Source: an uncultured Clostridia bacterium (GTDB lineage: Bacteria > Bacillota > Clostridia > Christensenellales > UBA1242). Taken from it: 46,568 bases of DNA. The notes beneath the pieces were generated by a model. That model searched no databases. It was not told the origin of the DNA and saw only the letters and a list, made by a program, of their open reading frames with translations. Shown here one piece after another: positions 16,068-25,550 of this stretch (positions are counted from its first letter, which is position 1; each line of letters opens with the position of its first letter). Made by a program: the position numbers and the translations under genes. The DNA lies in NCBI GenBank assembly GCA_947366645.1, contig CANBAX010000001.1, positions 1 to 46,568 of the forward strand. Direction: 5' to 3'.

Positions 16068-19000
16068 CTAGCCCTCCTGTGCCTGTTTTATTGCATCTGC
16101 GAGTTTTACTGACACTATCTTAGACACACCTTTTTCCTCCATAGTTACGCCAAAAAGTGCTTCGGCGTATTCCATGGTTGGTTTTTTGTGAGTAATCAAG
16201 ATAAACTGTGTTTCATTTGATAATTTCTTTAAGTATTTATCAACAATTTCTACGTTTGAGTCATCAAGTGCTGCCTCAACCTCATCAAACAGGCAGAATG
16301 GCAGTGGTTTTATCCTTAGTATCGCAAAAATTACCGCCATGGCTGTGAGGGATTTTTCACCACCAGATAGAAGGGTCATATTCTGAATTTTCTTTCCGGT
16401 AGGTTGTGCAAAAATCTCTACCCCGCTTTCAAGTGGATTACTTTCATCGCTGAGAGCGAGTTTAGCTGTGCCGCCACCGAACAGTTCGCGGAAGGTAAGT
16501 TTGAAACTTTCATTAATTCTATCAAGTTCATTATTAAACTTCTCTATCATAATGCTTGAAAGGTCTTTGATTATCTTTGTAAGGTCGTCTTCCGCCTTAT
16601 GAAGGTCATCACACTGCGAGGATAGGTCATCATAACGCTCAAGCAGCACCTTACAGTCCTCTATCGCATTTACATTGACATAGCCAAGTGCGGAAATACT
16701 CTTTTTGAGTTTATTTATCTCTGGCATTGCCACATTGATATCAAATTCTGGACGTCGGAAATTAAGGCAGTCAGTGTATACAAGGCTATACTCCTCATAT
16801 ATTCGTTCTTGCATCTGTTCAAGTTCGGTGTCTACCTTTTGAAGATTCATCTCTTCCCTAAATTTCTTATCGTTTAGGAGTGATATCTCCTCCATCACCC
16901 TTGCTTTTTCGCCGTCAAGTTGTTTTATTTTATCTGACAAGGTCACTTTGCCTTTTTCTACCTCATCACGCTTCCCTATTACGGCTTCAAGTTCAGCCTT
17001 TTGTGCCGAGGCTGGTGCAGAGGATAGCCTTTCTTTAATCATTGCCTCGGCAGAGTCAATAAATTCATTATTTTTCTCTATCTGCGAGTCAATAGCGACT
17101 AAGTTAAGTTTTTGTTTCTCAATTTCCTCTTCTAGTCTTTCAAGGTCGCTGATTATAGAATCAAGTTTTGCCTTATTAGATGCAATTTCAACCTTGACTG
17201 ACAAGATATTATCACTGACTCTATCGCGTTCGGCACGAAGTGTTTCGAATTTCTCACGTTTTTCTTTAACAAGTTCGTCAGCGTCCACCCTATTTCCACT
17301 TAAAGCACTTTCAATTTTGGCGGTACGAGCAAGGTCATCTTCAATAAGTGCAAGTTTATTCTTGACAGTTTCTGCCTCCATTTCGCTTACTCTTAAATTG
17401 TCAGACACCTCATTGAGTGAGATAGAATATCTATTTTCTTTCTCTTTTTCCTGTGCGAGAGCGATTTCAGTATCACTACGCTGTTTATTTAAATTTTCAA
17501 GTTTTGTTTTACTTGTTACTGCGTTTTGTTTATTCTCTTCTATATTTTTAGTTATATTTTCAAGTTTAACATTTAGTTTTACTATCTCATCAGCGAGAGT
17601 TTCAATCTCTCTTGCCCTACCCATGAGATTAGCTGATTCTGTCTTTTTACTACCACCGGTAAGTGAGCCTTGTGGATTTACTACATCGCCGTCAAGTGTG
17701 ACAATTCTATAGGCATAACCGGCACTCTTTGCAAGGTTTACCGCTGTAAAAAGCGTGTCAACAATTACGGTGCTTCCAAGAAGGTTGCTTACAACATTGT
17801 CTATCGTCCTATCAAAAGTAACTAAATCACTGGCAACCCCAAATACGCCTTGTTTTCCTGACACAAGTTTTCTATCAAGGTCTCGGCGTTTCATTGAGGT
17901 AATTGGAAGGAAAGTCGCCCTACCAAACTGATTTTGTTTGAGGAAGGAAATAAGTTCTTTTGCACCCTCTTCATCAAAAGTGACAACATTTTGCACCGCA
18001 CCGCCAAGAGCAACCTCTATCGCTGTTTCATACTTCTCTGGCACCTTTATAAGTGATGCAACTACGCCCACTATCTTTTGCTTTAAGCCGTTATTTCTCT
18101 CGCTTTCTTTTAAGAGTTTCTTAATAGCATAGGAATAACCCTCATACTCTGTTTGAAGGTCACTTAAAAGTTTACGTCTATTTTCATAAACCTTGATTTG
18201 TGTGATAGTGTTGGCTTTCTCATCTTCAAGTTCGCGTAAGCCCCGCTCCATAACATAATTTGCAGCACTTAGTTTATCACATTCGGCTTTTAACTCATGT
18301 AGCCCTGTGGACATAGTTGTGATTTTACCAACCACATTTGAATACTCTTTCTCTATTTCATCTTTTTTTGATGTCAAAGCAGTAATATCATTTTCAAGAT
18401 TTTCTAGGCTTGAGGAAAGAAGTTCTTTCTCTGTGGTGAGTTTTGTTGCACTGCTTTTTACATCAGACAAAGAGCCTAACGTTTCAATAATCTTTTGCTG
18501 GCTTTGTCCGGCTTCGTCCTCACTTTGTGTGAGTTCATTTGCTATCGTTAGATATGTATTTGAAAGTTCATTAAAGCTTTTATCTAATATTTCAAGTACC
18601 TGTTTGCACTTATCTCTTTCTGATAATTTTTGAGTAGTTTGCTCTTTACAGATTTCTATTGTCTTTTCACAATTTGTCTTATCAAGATACAACCTATCAT
18701 TTTCTTTATGTGTGTAATTTATTCTCTCTCTTGCAACCTTAGTTTCCCCTTCCTGCTTTTCAAGAGATACCGTCATATCTAAGATATTTTGGTTGAGAGA
18801 TGCCAAAATCCTATCGAAATTAGTAAGGTCTAGCATGCTTTTATTATAGGCATCATTTGCTTTATCAAGTTCTGTTTGGCGAAGTGCAAGTTGCTCCCTT
18901 ATCGCCCTAAGTTTTACATCTATCTTTTCCTTGATATCATTGGCGTTTTCATACTGATAGATATATGCATTTACTTCTAGGTCTTTTAAGCTGCCCTTAT

Positions 19001-19652
19001 ATTCAAGATATTTTTTGGCGTTTTCAGCCTGCTTTTTAAGTGGCCCCATCTGCCTTTCAATTTCACTAAGAATATCATTTACCCTTGTAAGATTATCTCG
19101 AGTGCGTTCAAGTTTCCTTTCCGCCTCGCGTTTATCATTCTTATACTTACTTATGCCGGCAGCATCTTCAAACATCGCCCTTCGGTTTTCTGGTTTTGCA
19201 TCAACAAGTTCGGTGACCTTACCTTGACTGATTACTGAATATCCATTTTTGCCAAGTCCGCTGTTATAGAGTAGATTTGTAATATCGCGAAGATGACAGG
19301 TGTTTCGATTAATAAGATACTCACTCTCACCTGAGCGGTAAAGTTTTCTTGTTATTGCTAGTTCGTCATAATCAAAATTGAAAAAACGAGTGGAATTGTC
19401 AAAAGTAAGAGTAACCTCACAATATGATAAACTCCGCCTCTTTTCCGTTCCATTAAAAATGACATCTTGCATGGAATCTCCACGAAGAGTTTTTGGACTT
19501 TGTTCACCTAGTACCCATCTTATTGCATCGGACACATTGCTTTTTCCGCACCCGTTTGGCCCTACTATTGCTGTAAAATTATTATCAAATTCAATTACTG
19601 TTCTATCAGCAAATGATTTAAAGCCTACCATTTCTATCTTTTTGAAAATCAT
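16068..19652 (-). CDS. smc: Chromosome partition protein Smc
   Basis: Smc is the ATPase of the bacterial condensin and works with ScpA and ScpB, which are encoded at 40-42 kb. The 1194 residues are a normal length. The N-terminal head has GPNGCGKSN near residue 32 and the Q-loop region. Two long coiled coils flank the hinge near 520-660 (KIVGVVASLIKVPEKYETAIEVALGG, NPQGSLTGGS). The C-terminal head has the signature LLSGGEKSLTA and Walker B FCLFDEVEAALDD. The start has AGAGG. It sits in the conserved plsX-rnc-smc-ftsY order. Confidence 0.98.
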   Translation of the reverse strand: MIFKKIEMVGFKSFADRTVIEFDNNFTAIVGPNGCGKSNVSDAIRWVLGEQSPKTLRGDSMQDVIFNGTEKRRSLSYCEVTLTFDNSTRFFNFDYDELAITRKLYRSGESEYLINRNTCHLRDITNLLYNSGLGKNGYSVISQGKVTELVDAKPENRRAMFEDAAGISKYKNDKREAERKLERTRDNLTRVNDILSEIERQMGPLKKQAENAKKYLEYKGSLKDLEVNAYIYQYENANDIKEKIDVKLRAIREQLALRQTELDKANDAYNKSMLDLTNFDRILASLNQNILDMTVSLEKQEGETKVARERINYTHKENDRLYLDKTNCEKTIEICKEQTTQKLSERDKCKQVLEILDKSFNELSNTYLTIANELTQSEDEAGQSQQKIIETLGSLSDVKSSATKLTTEKELLSSSLENLENDITALTSKKDEIEKEYSNVVGKITTMSTGLHELKAECDKLSAANYVMERGLRELEDEKANTITQIKVYENRRKLLSDLQTEYEGYSYAIKKLLKESERNNGLKQKIVGVVASLIKVPEKYETAIEVALGGAVQNVVTFDEEGAKELISFLKQNQFGRATFLPITSMKRRDLDRKLVSGKQGVFGVASDLVTFDRTIDNVVSNLLGSTVIVDTLFTAVNLAKSAGYAYRIVTLDGDVVNPQGSLTGGSKKTESANLMGRAREIETLADEIVKLNVKLENITKNIEENKQNAVTSKTKLENLNKQRSDTEIALAQEKEKENRYSISLNEVSDNLRVSEMEAETVKNKLALIEDDLARTAKIESALSGNRVDADELVKEKREKFETLRAERDRVSDNILSVKVEIASNKAKLDSIISDLERLEEEIEKQKLNLVAIDSQIEKNNEFIDSAEAMIKERLSSAPASAQKAELEAVIGKRDEVEKGKVTLSDKIKQLDGEKARVMEEISLLNDKKFREEMNLQKVDTELEQMQERIYEEYSLVYTDCLNFRRPEFDINVAMPEINKLKKSISALGYVNVNAIEDCKVLLERYDDLSSQCDDLHKAEDDLTKIIKDLSSIMIEKFNNELDRINESFKLTFRELFGGGTAKLALSDESNPLESGVEIFAQPTGKKIQNMTLLSGGEKSLTAMAVIFAILRIKPLPFCLFDEVEAALDDSNVEIVDKYLKKLSNETQFILITHKKPTMEYAEALFGVTMEEKGVSKIVSVKLADAIKQAQEG

Positions 19653-19708
19653 AAGTTCCTCTTTCTACTCAAAGTTTATCATTTTTTATCGCGTTTACCA
19701 AACTATTT

Positions 19709-20329
19709 TCATTTTTTTATCAAAAATAGTTTCTTAATCGCCTTTTGTGCCGCTTCTTGCTCGGCTTCCATCTTGCTTTTACCTTTGCCACTTGATATTT
19801 TATCTTCGTCCATATAAAAACTGGATTTAAAGCCCTCTTCACTTGGCTCGGTCACATACTGCATTTTGCATTTAAAACTGGCTTGTACAAGTTCTTGAAG
19901 TTGCGATTTATAGTTATCGTCCTTTATATCTCTGAACTGGCACAGGTTAAGTTGTTTTTCTATGAACTCTGTTACCCTTTTAAGGTTGCTATCAAGATAA
20001 ATGGCTGCGATAAGTGCCTCCACTATATCACACTTAATTGCCTTTGACACCTCTCCTTGATAGCTTTTGCCAAGCTCTATAAATTTTTCAAGTCCGAGTT
20101 TATCAAACACCTTACATAGGTTATTTTCTGATACAAAATGTGAGCGAATTACCGTAAGTTTGCCTTCTGCTTCACCCGAATGCTTGAAAAGATACTCACC
20201 TACAACAAAGTCGAGTATTCCATCACCCAAGAACTCAAGCCTTTCATAATTTTCTGCGGACTTTGAACTATGCGTCATTGCCCTTTTAAACAGACTTTCA
20301 TCTTTAAATTTATAGCCTATTTTATTCAC
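19709..20329 (-). CDS. rnc: Ribonuclease III
   Basis: RNase III cuts double-stranded RNA during rRNA and mRNA processing. The catalytic signature ERLEFLGDGILDFVV and the second acidic site DIVEALIAAIYLD are present, followed by a C-terminal dsRNA-binding domain (YKSQLQELVQASFK...GKGKSKMEAEQEAAQKAIKKL). I chose the GTG at 20329 because GAGG lies 6 nt before it. An upstream TTG at 20341 would add only four residues. The gene overlaps the 3' end of plsX by 8 nt, consistent with coupling. Confidence 0.95.
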   Translation of the reverse strand: MNKIGYKFKDESLFKRAMTHSSKSAENYERLEFLGDGILDFVVGEYLFKHSGEAEGKLTVIRSHFVSENNLCKVFDKLGLEKFIELGKSYQGEVSKAIKCDIVEALIAAIYLDSNLKRVTEFIEKQLNLCQFRDIKDDNYKSQLQELVQASFKCKMQYVTEPSEEGFKSSFYMDEDKISSGKGKSKMEAEQEAAQKAIKKLFLIKK

Positions 20330-21332
20330 TTTTGACCTCAACTAGCGAGGCAAGAGCCTCTTCAATTTTTTGATTCAAATTTTTCTCGTGTAAAAGCATT
20401 GTTTGCTCAAGCGATGCAAGAATATTTAGCCTTTTGCAACCACCATGATTTTTAACTACAAGTTTCTTACAACCGAGAAGCGGCGAACCACCATGCTTTT
20501 TCTGAACATCTACGCGATTTTTAATATCTTTAAAAGTAGGTTTCATGAAAAGGTAGCCGATTTTACTTGAAAAGTGAGATTTAATGGAATGTTTGAGAAT
20601 ACTCATAACCGCAGATACAGCACCCTCTGTTCCCTTTAAAAGTGCGTTTGCAGCAAAGCCATCTGCAACCATAACATCCACATCTCCACTCATGAAGTCA
20701 CATCCTTCACGATTACCTATAAAATTGATTGGAGCATTTGCAAGAAGCGGATAGGTTTCCTTTGTAAGTTCATTACCCTTACCTTCTTCGACACCGTTGC
20801 TAAGAAGTGCTACTCTTGGATTTTCAATACCATATCTAATTGAATAATATGCTGAACCCATGAGTGCAAAGTGTAGAAGATTCACACTTTTACAATCGAC
20901 ATTTGCGCCACTGTCGATTATTATAACATCATTTTTCTTTTTGGTTGGAAGAATTGGAGCAAGTGCGGGACGAGATATACCTTTAATTCTGCCTATCTTC
21001 ATAACTGCACCTGTAAGAATTGCTCCTGTACTGCCTGCAGACACAAGACCAATAATATCATCACGCTCTTTAAGTAAATCAAATGCCCTTACAAGAGAAG
21101 AATCCTTTTTATGTCTTATTGCATTCGTTGGATGATCGGTGTTTAAAATAACATCTGGAGCATGAGAGATTTCTATTCGCTCCTCTCTGCCCGCCAATAC
21201 CTCTTTGATTTTTTCTTCGTCACCACAAAGAATAACCTCTAAGTTCTTATGTTTTTTTATAGCAAGAAGCACCCCTTCAATTATCTCTACTGGTGCGTTA
21301 TCCCCGCCAAAAGCGTCTACAACAATTTTCAT
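20322..21332 (-). CDS. plsX: Phosphate acyltransferase PlsX
   Basis: PlsX converts acyl-ACP to acyl-phosphate for phospholipid synthesis. The 336 residues begin MKIVVDAFGGDNAP and include SAGSTGAILTGA, RPALAPILP, IIDSGANVDCK, GNREGCDF and GDVDVMVADGFAANALLKGTEG, all typical of the family. AGGAG precedes the ATG. It heads the plsX-rnc-smc-ftsY operon. A promoter candidate and an 18-bp palindrome lie directly upstream. rpmF, often adjacent to plsX, is about 750 bp away across a repeat island. Confidence 0.97.
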   Translation of the reverse strand: MKIVVDAFGGDNAPVEIIEGVLLAIKKHKNLEVILCGDEEKIKEVLAGREERIEISHAPDVILNTDHPTNAIRHKKDSSLVRAFDLLKERDDIIGLVSAGSTGAILTGAVMKIGRIKGISRPALAPILPTKKKNDVIIIDSGANVDCKSVNLLHFALMGSAYYSIRYGIENPRVALLSNGVEEGKGNELTKETYPLLANAPINFIGNREGCDFMSGDVDVMVADGFAANALLKGTEGAVSAVMSILKHSIKSHFSSKIGYLFMKPTFKDIKNRVDVQKKHGGSPLLGCKKLVVKNHGGCKRLNILASLEQTMLLHEKNLNQKIEEALASLVEVKSE

Positions 21333-21347
21333 AACATCTCCTAATTT

Positions 21348-21389
21348 TAAGATATTTATATCTTAGCAAATTTTTAAAGCGTTTGTAAA
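21348..21389 (-). promoter_or_regulatory. plsX promoter with overlapping palindromic operator candidate
   Basis: On the minus strand TTTACA (21389-21384), 18 nt, TAAGAT (21365-21360). The perfect palindrome TAAGATAT-N2-ATATCTTA (21348-21365) covers the -10 box and the start of the transcript. It does not match the FapR consensus as I remember it, so the regulator is unknown. Confidence 0.55.
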
Positions 21390-21464
21390 GAAAATTGGTG
21401 CTAATGTTAAATTCTTCTCCCAACACTATATATTGTGGTAGTATGCATGCATAATAGTACAAGA

Positions 21465-21490
21465 TAGGACAGACACCACTTGGAAAAATT
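21465..21490 (+). repeat. Truncated element D start
   Basis: TAGGACAGACACCACTTGG matches the first bases of the two longer element D copies but is followed at once by a family A repeat. Confidence 0.5.
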
Positions 21491-21493
21491 ATT

Positions 21494-21773
21494 TATAGAT
21501 TTCTCCGCTTTGCGACCATAGGTCGCAGCGGTCGAAATGACAGTGCCTTAAGCGCCTAAACCCTTCGACTACGCTTCCCTCCGCTCATGATAACAAAGAT
21601 GACAATGATTATAAAAAAGATTTCTCCGCTGCGGGCTGTCGCCCTTCGGTCGAAATGACAAGTTGAAAATTTGGCTTCGGTCGAAATGACAGTTGTAGGT
21701 GAAGTCCGAAATGGCAGTGCCTTAGGCACCTTTTAACGCTACGCTGGATTCTTCACTACGTTCAGAATGACAA
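21494..21773 (+). repeat. Repeat island between plsX and rpmF, part 1
   Basis: Two full family A hairpins (inner stems GCGACCATAGGTCGC and GGGCTGTCGCCC), extra cores, a degenerate B unit and a clear B unit at 21731-21772 preceded by the palindrome GTGCCTTAGGCAC. No gene is visible. Confidence 0.88.
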
Positions 21774-21779
21774 TATAAA

Positions 21780-21803
21780 AAAAAGTGGCTGAGCCACTTT
21801 TTT
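21780..21803. terminator. Terminator-like hairpin within the repeat island
   Basis: AAAAAGTGGC / GCCACTTTTTT is symmetrical and could act in both directions. Its stem is almost the same as that of the rpmF terminator at 22021-22046. Confidence 0.6.
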
Positions 21804-21822
21804 GCTTCTTAGACGCTTTTTT

Positions 21823-22076
21823 TAGATTTCTCCGCTACGTCGTCACAACACAAGCTGAAACTCACATTGCAAAAGCAATGCTCGCCTGACGCATGGTTGC
21901 TCCTCTTCCCACAAATGCTGTCGCATTTGCGGGATCCCTAAACTTCGGTCGAAATGACAAGAGGAAGAAGTCGGTCGAAATGACAAAGTTATGGGCGGTC
22001 GAAATGACAATATTGGAATAAAAAAAGTGGCTTTGCCACTTTTTTATTTTAGATTTCTCCACGTTGGTCGAAATGA
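21823..22076 (+). repeat. Repeat island between plsX and rpmF, part 2
   Basis: A family A copy with a long, highly irregular inner insert (21826-21960), then two bare cores and a short-stem copy (22051-22079). No gene is visible. Confidence 0.85.
22021..22046 (-). terminator. rpmF terminator
   Basis: AAAAAAGTGGC / GCCACTTTTTT hairpin about 40 nt after the rpmF stop codon. Confidence 0.8.
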
Positions 22077-22087
22077 CATTGATATGT

Positions 22088-22279
22088 CTATTTTTTCTTC
22101 TTTTCAGTATCTACAACTGTTTCATTTTTATAGGTGCCACATTTTGAACATACTTTATGTGGTGCCTTTAATTCATGACATTTTGGGCACTCTACAAGTG
22201 TAGGTGCGTTTGCTTTAAAATTTGCAGAATTTCTTGTATTTCTTCTAGCCTTTGATACTTTACCCTTTGGAACAGCCAT
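22088..22279 (-). CDS. rpmF: Ribosomal protein bL32
   Basis: This is a large-subunit ribosomal protein of 63 residues. MAVPKGKVSKARRNTR is the classic start. Two CxxC pairs (ECPKCHELK and VCSKCGTY) form the zinc-binding site, so this is the zinc-containing form. The ribosome binding site AGGAGGAG is excellent. A near-perfect promoter lies upstream (TTGACA, 17 nt, TATACT), and a terminator follows, so it is transcribed alone. Confidence 0.97.
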   Translation of the reverse strand: MAVPKGKVSKARRNTRNSANFKANAPTLVECPKCHELKAPHKVCSKCGTYKNETVVDTEKKKK

Positions 22280-22310
22280 TTTCTCCTCCTTTAATTATCT
22301 TACTTTGCTT

Positions 22311-22339
22311 AGTATATTTATTTCCTTGCCTTTTGTCAA
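22311..22339 (-). promoter_or_regulatory. rpmF promoter
   Basis: TTGACA (22339-22334), 17 nt, TATACT (22316-22311) on the minus strand, in the ackA-rpmF gap. Confidence 0.88.
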
Positions 22340-22352
22340 GTGTTTTTGCATT

Positions 22353-23552
22353 TTATTTTGAGTTTTTAACTACACGTGCTGTTTCGCGTGCAATTAAAAG
22401 TTCCTCATTTGTTGGTATCATATACACTTTAACTTTGGACCTCTTCTTTGAAAGAAGATTTACCTCCCCGCGTTTGAAGTTCTTATTCGCCTTTTCATCA
22501 AAGTCAACACCTAAAAATTCCATATCTTTCATAACAAGTCCGCGTAAATCCGAGCCATTTTCACCTGCACCAGCAGTGAACACGATTACATCAACTCCAC
22601 CCATTGCTGCTGCATATGAACCGATATACTTTTTGATTCTATAAATCATTACGTCGATAGCAAGTTGTGAGCGTGCATCACCTTTATTTGCAGCCTCAAA
22701 CACATATCTTTGGTCGCTGGACACACCGCTGATACCGAGTATACCTGACTTTTTATTAAGCGCGGTGAGCATTTCATTTATATTCATGCCTGTTTTGTCC
22801 ATTACAAATTCAAGTACGGCTGGGTCAAGGTCACCAGAGCGGCTGCCCATTACAAGTCCTTCAAGTGGGGTAAGTCCCATTGAAGTGTCTACGCACTTAC
22901 CGTTTTTAATTGCACACACACTGGCACCATTTCCGATATGGCAGTTGATTATTCTTAAATTCTTTTTGCCAGTGATACGAACAACTTCACTTGCAATAAA
23001 CTCATGGCTCATACCATGGAAGCCATACTTTCTTACGCCATACTTTTCCTTCCATTCATATGGAACTGCGTAGGTGGAGGCATAATCTGGCATAGTGGCA
23101 TGAAAGCCAGTATCAAAAAGTGCCACATTTGGTTTCCCCTTCATAACCTTTTGGCAAGCCTTAATCCCCTCAATATTCGCTGGCATATGTAATGGCCCCA
23201 GCGGAATAAGTTTTTCAAGGTCCTTTATTACCTTAGGAGTAACAAGAGTTGCTTCACTGTATATAGTACCACCATGAAGAACGCGATGACCTATTGCATC
23301 GATTTCATCGAGGGACTTAATTGCGCCTATCTTTGGGTCTTGAAGCGTTTTTAAAACAAGTTTTAACCCTTCGGCATGGTCTTTTAAATCCTTCTTAAAT
23401 TCATATGCCTGTCCATTTATCTTATGAGTAAGTTGAGAGTCTGGAATACCTATCTTCTCTACAAGGCCTTTTGCAACAACCTCTTCCTTTTTCATGTCCA
23501 TAAGTTGATACTTAATTGAACTACTTCCTGCATTTATTACTAATACTTTCAT
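22353..23552 (-). CDS. ackA: Acetate kinase
   Basis: AckA makes ATP and acetate from acetyl-phosphate, the last step of acetate fermentation. Residues 1-12 read MKVLVINAGSSS. Later motifs are GHRVLHGG, ALFDTGFHATMP, RKYGFHGMSHEFI, INCHIGNGASVCAI, DTSMGLTPLEGLVMGSRSGDLDP and FTAGAGENG. The length of 399 residues is normal. The start at 23552 is chosen over an upstream in-frame ATG because AAAGGAGG precedes it and the family begins there. It overlaps pta by 4 nt (ATGA), a coupled pta-ackA operon. Confidence 0.98.
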   Translation of the reverse strand: MKVLVINAGSSSIKYQLMDMKKEEVVAKGLVEKIGIPDSQLTHKINGQAYEFKKDLKDHAEGLKLVLKTLQDPKIGAIKSLDEIDAIGHRVLHGGTIYSEATLVTPKVIKDLEKLIPLGPLHMPANIEGIKACQKVMKGKPNVALFDTGFHATMPDYASTYAVPYEWKEKYGVRKYGFHGMSHEFIASEVVRITGKKNLRIINCHIGNGASVCAIKNGKCVDTSMGLTPLEGLVMGSRSGDLDPAVLEFVMDKTGMNINEMLTALNKKSGILGISGVSSDQRYVFEAANKGDARSQLAIDVMIYRIKKYIGSYAAAMGGVDVIVFTAGAGENGSDLRGLVMKDMEFLGVDFDEKANKNFKRGEVNLLSKKRSKVKVYMIPTNEELLIARETARVVKNSK

Positions 23553-24532
23553 TTTTCCTCCTTTTTGCATTGAAGCACTGTAATTACTGTTGTCATTATT
23601 ATATCGTCGACATTGCAACCCCGCGACAGGTCATTCACTGGCTTATTTAGCCCCTGTATAATTGGCCCTATCGCCTTTAGTCCGCCCACATATTGTAGCG
23701 TTTTATACATGATATTCCCCGTGTCTAGATTTGGTAGAATAAGAATATTCGCATCTCCTTCAAGTGGACTTTCTGGACACTTAATTTTTGCTATCTCTGG
23801 TACCATGGCTGAGTCAAACTGCAATTCTCCATCGCATTTTATTCCACTCTTTTTGAACTTCGCATACGCTAGACGCATTTTTTCTACGCTTTCACCTTCA
23901 CTGCTTCCATTAGTTGAATAGGATAGAAATGCCACTTTTGGATTTTCAAGCCCTAACAGCGAATAGGTTTCTACACTATCGCTTGCTATCTGCACAACCT
24001 CATCAACACTAGGATTTGGCATGATGCCACAGTCAGAAATTACTAAAACTTTTTTCTTTAAAAATTTATTCTTTCCATACACAAGAATACTTGAGGATAT
24101 CTTTTTGCCTTTTTTGGCTGTCTTGATTATTTGCAGTGCTGGGCGAATTGTATCGGCAGTGGTGGCTTCCGCGCCCGCAACCATTCCATCCGCATAACCC
24201 TCTTCAACAAGCATAGTGGCAAAGTAATATGGGTCTAAAACAAGTTTTTTGGCTTCCTCTTCGGTAAGGCCTTTTTCTTTCCTCTTTTTATACAAACTCT
24301 TTGCTAGTTGCTCAGTAAAAGGAAATGTTTTTGGATTTACTATATCAAAATTTATAAGTTTTTTATCACGCAGTATTAACGCACTTTCGTCGCCGACAAG
24401 CAGTGGTTTTGCAAGACGTTTTTTTGAAATATATTTAACGGCCTCTATCGTCCTATCACTAAAGCCCGCCTCTGGAAACACTATCGTCTTTTCAGCCGCA
24501 CGCGCCCTTTTATATAATTTTTTTATTTTCAT
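23549..24532 (-). CDS. pta: Phosphate acetyltransferase
   Basis: Pta converts acetyl-CoA and phosphate to acetyl-phosphate, feeding AckA. The 327-residue short form contains KTIVFPEAGFSDRTIEA, YFATMLVEEGYADGMVAGAEATTADTIRPALQIIK, SDCGIMPNPSVDEVVQIA, FLSYSTNGSS, LQFDSAMVPEIA and LPNLDTGNIMYKTLQYVGG, all family hallmarks. An AAGG site precedes the ATG. It is the first gene of the pta-ackA operon and diverges from ylbJ. Confidence 0.97.
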   Translation of the reverse strand: MKIKKLYKRARAAEKTIVFPEAGFSDRTIEAVKYISKKRLAKPLLVGDESALILRDKKLINFDIVNPKTFPFTEQLAKSLYKKRKEKGLTEEEAKKLVLDPYYFATMLVEEGYADGMVAGAEATTADTIRPALQIIKTAKKGKKISSSILVYGKNKFLKKKVLVISDCGIMPNPSVDEVVQIASDSVETYSLLGLENPKVAFLSYSTNGSSEGESVEKMRLAYAKFKKSGIKCDGELQFDSAMVPEIAKIKCPESPLEGDANILILPNLDTGNIMYKTLQYVGGLKAIGPIIQGLNKPVNDLSRGCNVDDIIMTTVITVLQCKKEEK

Positions 24533-24626
24533 TTTTTACCTTCTCAATTTTATTTTTAATACATATTGTATGTTAGGTGATTACAAATTTAAGTATATAT
24601 TATAGGAGTTTTACTGTCAAACAATT

Positions 24627-25550
24627 ATGAGGTCTTTTTTCAAAAATTATCGCTTTTTTCTTTCTGTTTTCATTCTTTACATCATTATTTGCATGGTGAT
24701 TTTTCCCACACTTTATATCCAGCAAACTTTGGCAGGAATTAATGCTTGGGCTTTAAATGTACTGCCTAGTGTACTGCCCTTTATATTCTTTACCAAAGTA
24801 CTTTCCTCTCTTGGCAGTATTGAAAAATTTTCCTCTCGATTTCCTATGCAAAAATTGTATCGTACACCAAGTAGTTCTGGATACGTTTTTTTAATGAGTA
24901 TTATATCGGGCTACCCTGTAGGAGCCAAAATGACAGCTGACCTTTACCTTTCTGGCAAGGTTTCCCGCGAGGAGGCGTTTAGAATGACCTCTTTCTGTTC
25001 CACTTCGGGTCCTATGTTTATTATAGGTGCGGTGGGAGTAGGTATGCTTGCTTCTCCACGTGCGGGCTACATCATTCTTTTATCACATATTTTAGGAGCG
25101 TTATTAAATGGCTTTCTTTATCGCAAAATTAAAGCAGAAGAGTTAAGCCGCGACAGTTTTAAAGTGGACAAGAGTAATTCTGACATTGGGAGTTTAGTGC
25201 TAGACAGCGCGCTAAGTATAATCTCAGTGGGTGCTATTATCGCGATATTCTTTGTTGTAATAACCTCGCTTTCCCCTATCCTTTCTCTGCTTCCTAAGCC
25301 TATTGCATCTGTACTAGCTGGCTTAATAGAAATTACAAGAGGTTGCAAAGATATCTCCCTTGCCTTTTCTTCTAATCTTGCAATTTGTGCGGCAAGTTTT
25401 GTTATAAGTTTTGGCGGGCTTTCCACCATGCTTCAGTCGCTTACTATGTTAAGCAAAATAAAAATGCCGGTGTGGCTGTTCGCTGTTCAAAAGCTTACTC
25501 ACGCCATACTGGCACTTATAATTTCTGGTTTTTTAGTCGTTATCTTCTAA
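24627..25550 (+). CDS. ylbJ: YlbJ-like sporulation integral membrane protein
   Basis: YlbJ-family proteins are polytopic membrane proteins needed for spore maturation in Bacillus. The 307 residues carry about seven or eight hydrophobic segments, starting at 9-32. Family blocks are GINAWALNVLPSVLPFIFFTKVLS, SGYPVGAKMTADLYLSGKVSREEAFRM and FCSTSGPMFIIGAVGVGML. The protein is shorter than the roughly 400 residues of Bacillus YlbJ. A GGAG lies 20 nt before the ATG, too far to be ideal, so the start is less certain. Its 3' end overlaps the convergent 279-residue gene by 18 nt. Confidence 0.85.
   Translation: MRSFFKNYRFFLSVFILYIIICMVIFPTLYIQQTLAGINAWALNVLPSVLPFIFFTKVLSSLGSIEKFSSRFPMQKLYRTPSSSGYVFLMSIISGYPVGAKMTADLYLSGKVSREEAFRMTSFCSTSGPMFIIGAVGVGMLASPRAGYIILLSHILGALLNGFLYRKIKAEELSRDSFKVDKSNSDIGSLVLDSALSIISVGAIIAIFFVVITSLSPILSLLPKPIASVLAGLIEITRGCKDISLAFSSNLAICAASFVISFGGLSTMLQSLTMLSKIKMPVWLFAVQKLTHAILALIISGFLVVIF

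Noticed and set aside
16948..17712. Long open frames antisense to smc, polA and other genes
   Set aside because: They are shadows of well-conserved genes on the other strand, with Ser/Phe-rich composition and no ribosome binding sites.
20330..20341. TTG start for rnc at 20341
   Set aside because: The GTG at 20329 has GAGG at the right distance; the TTG has none.
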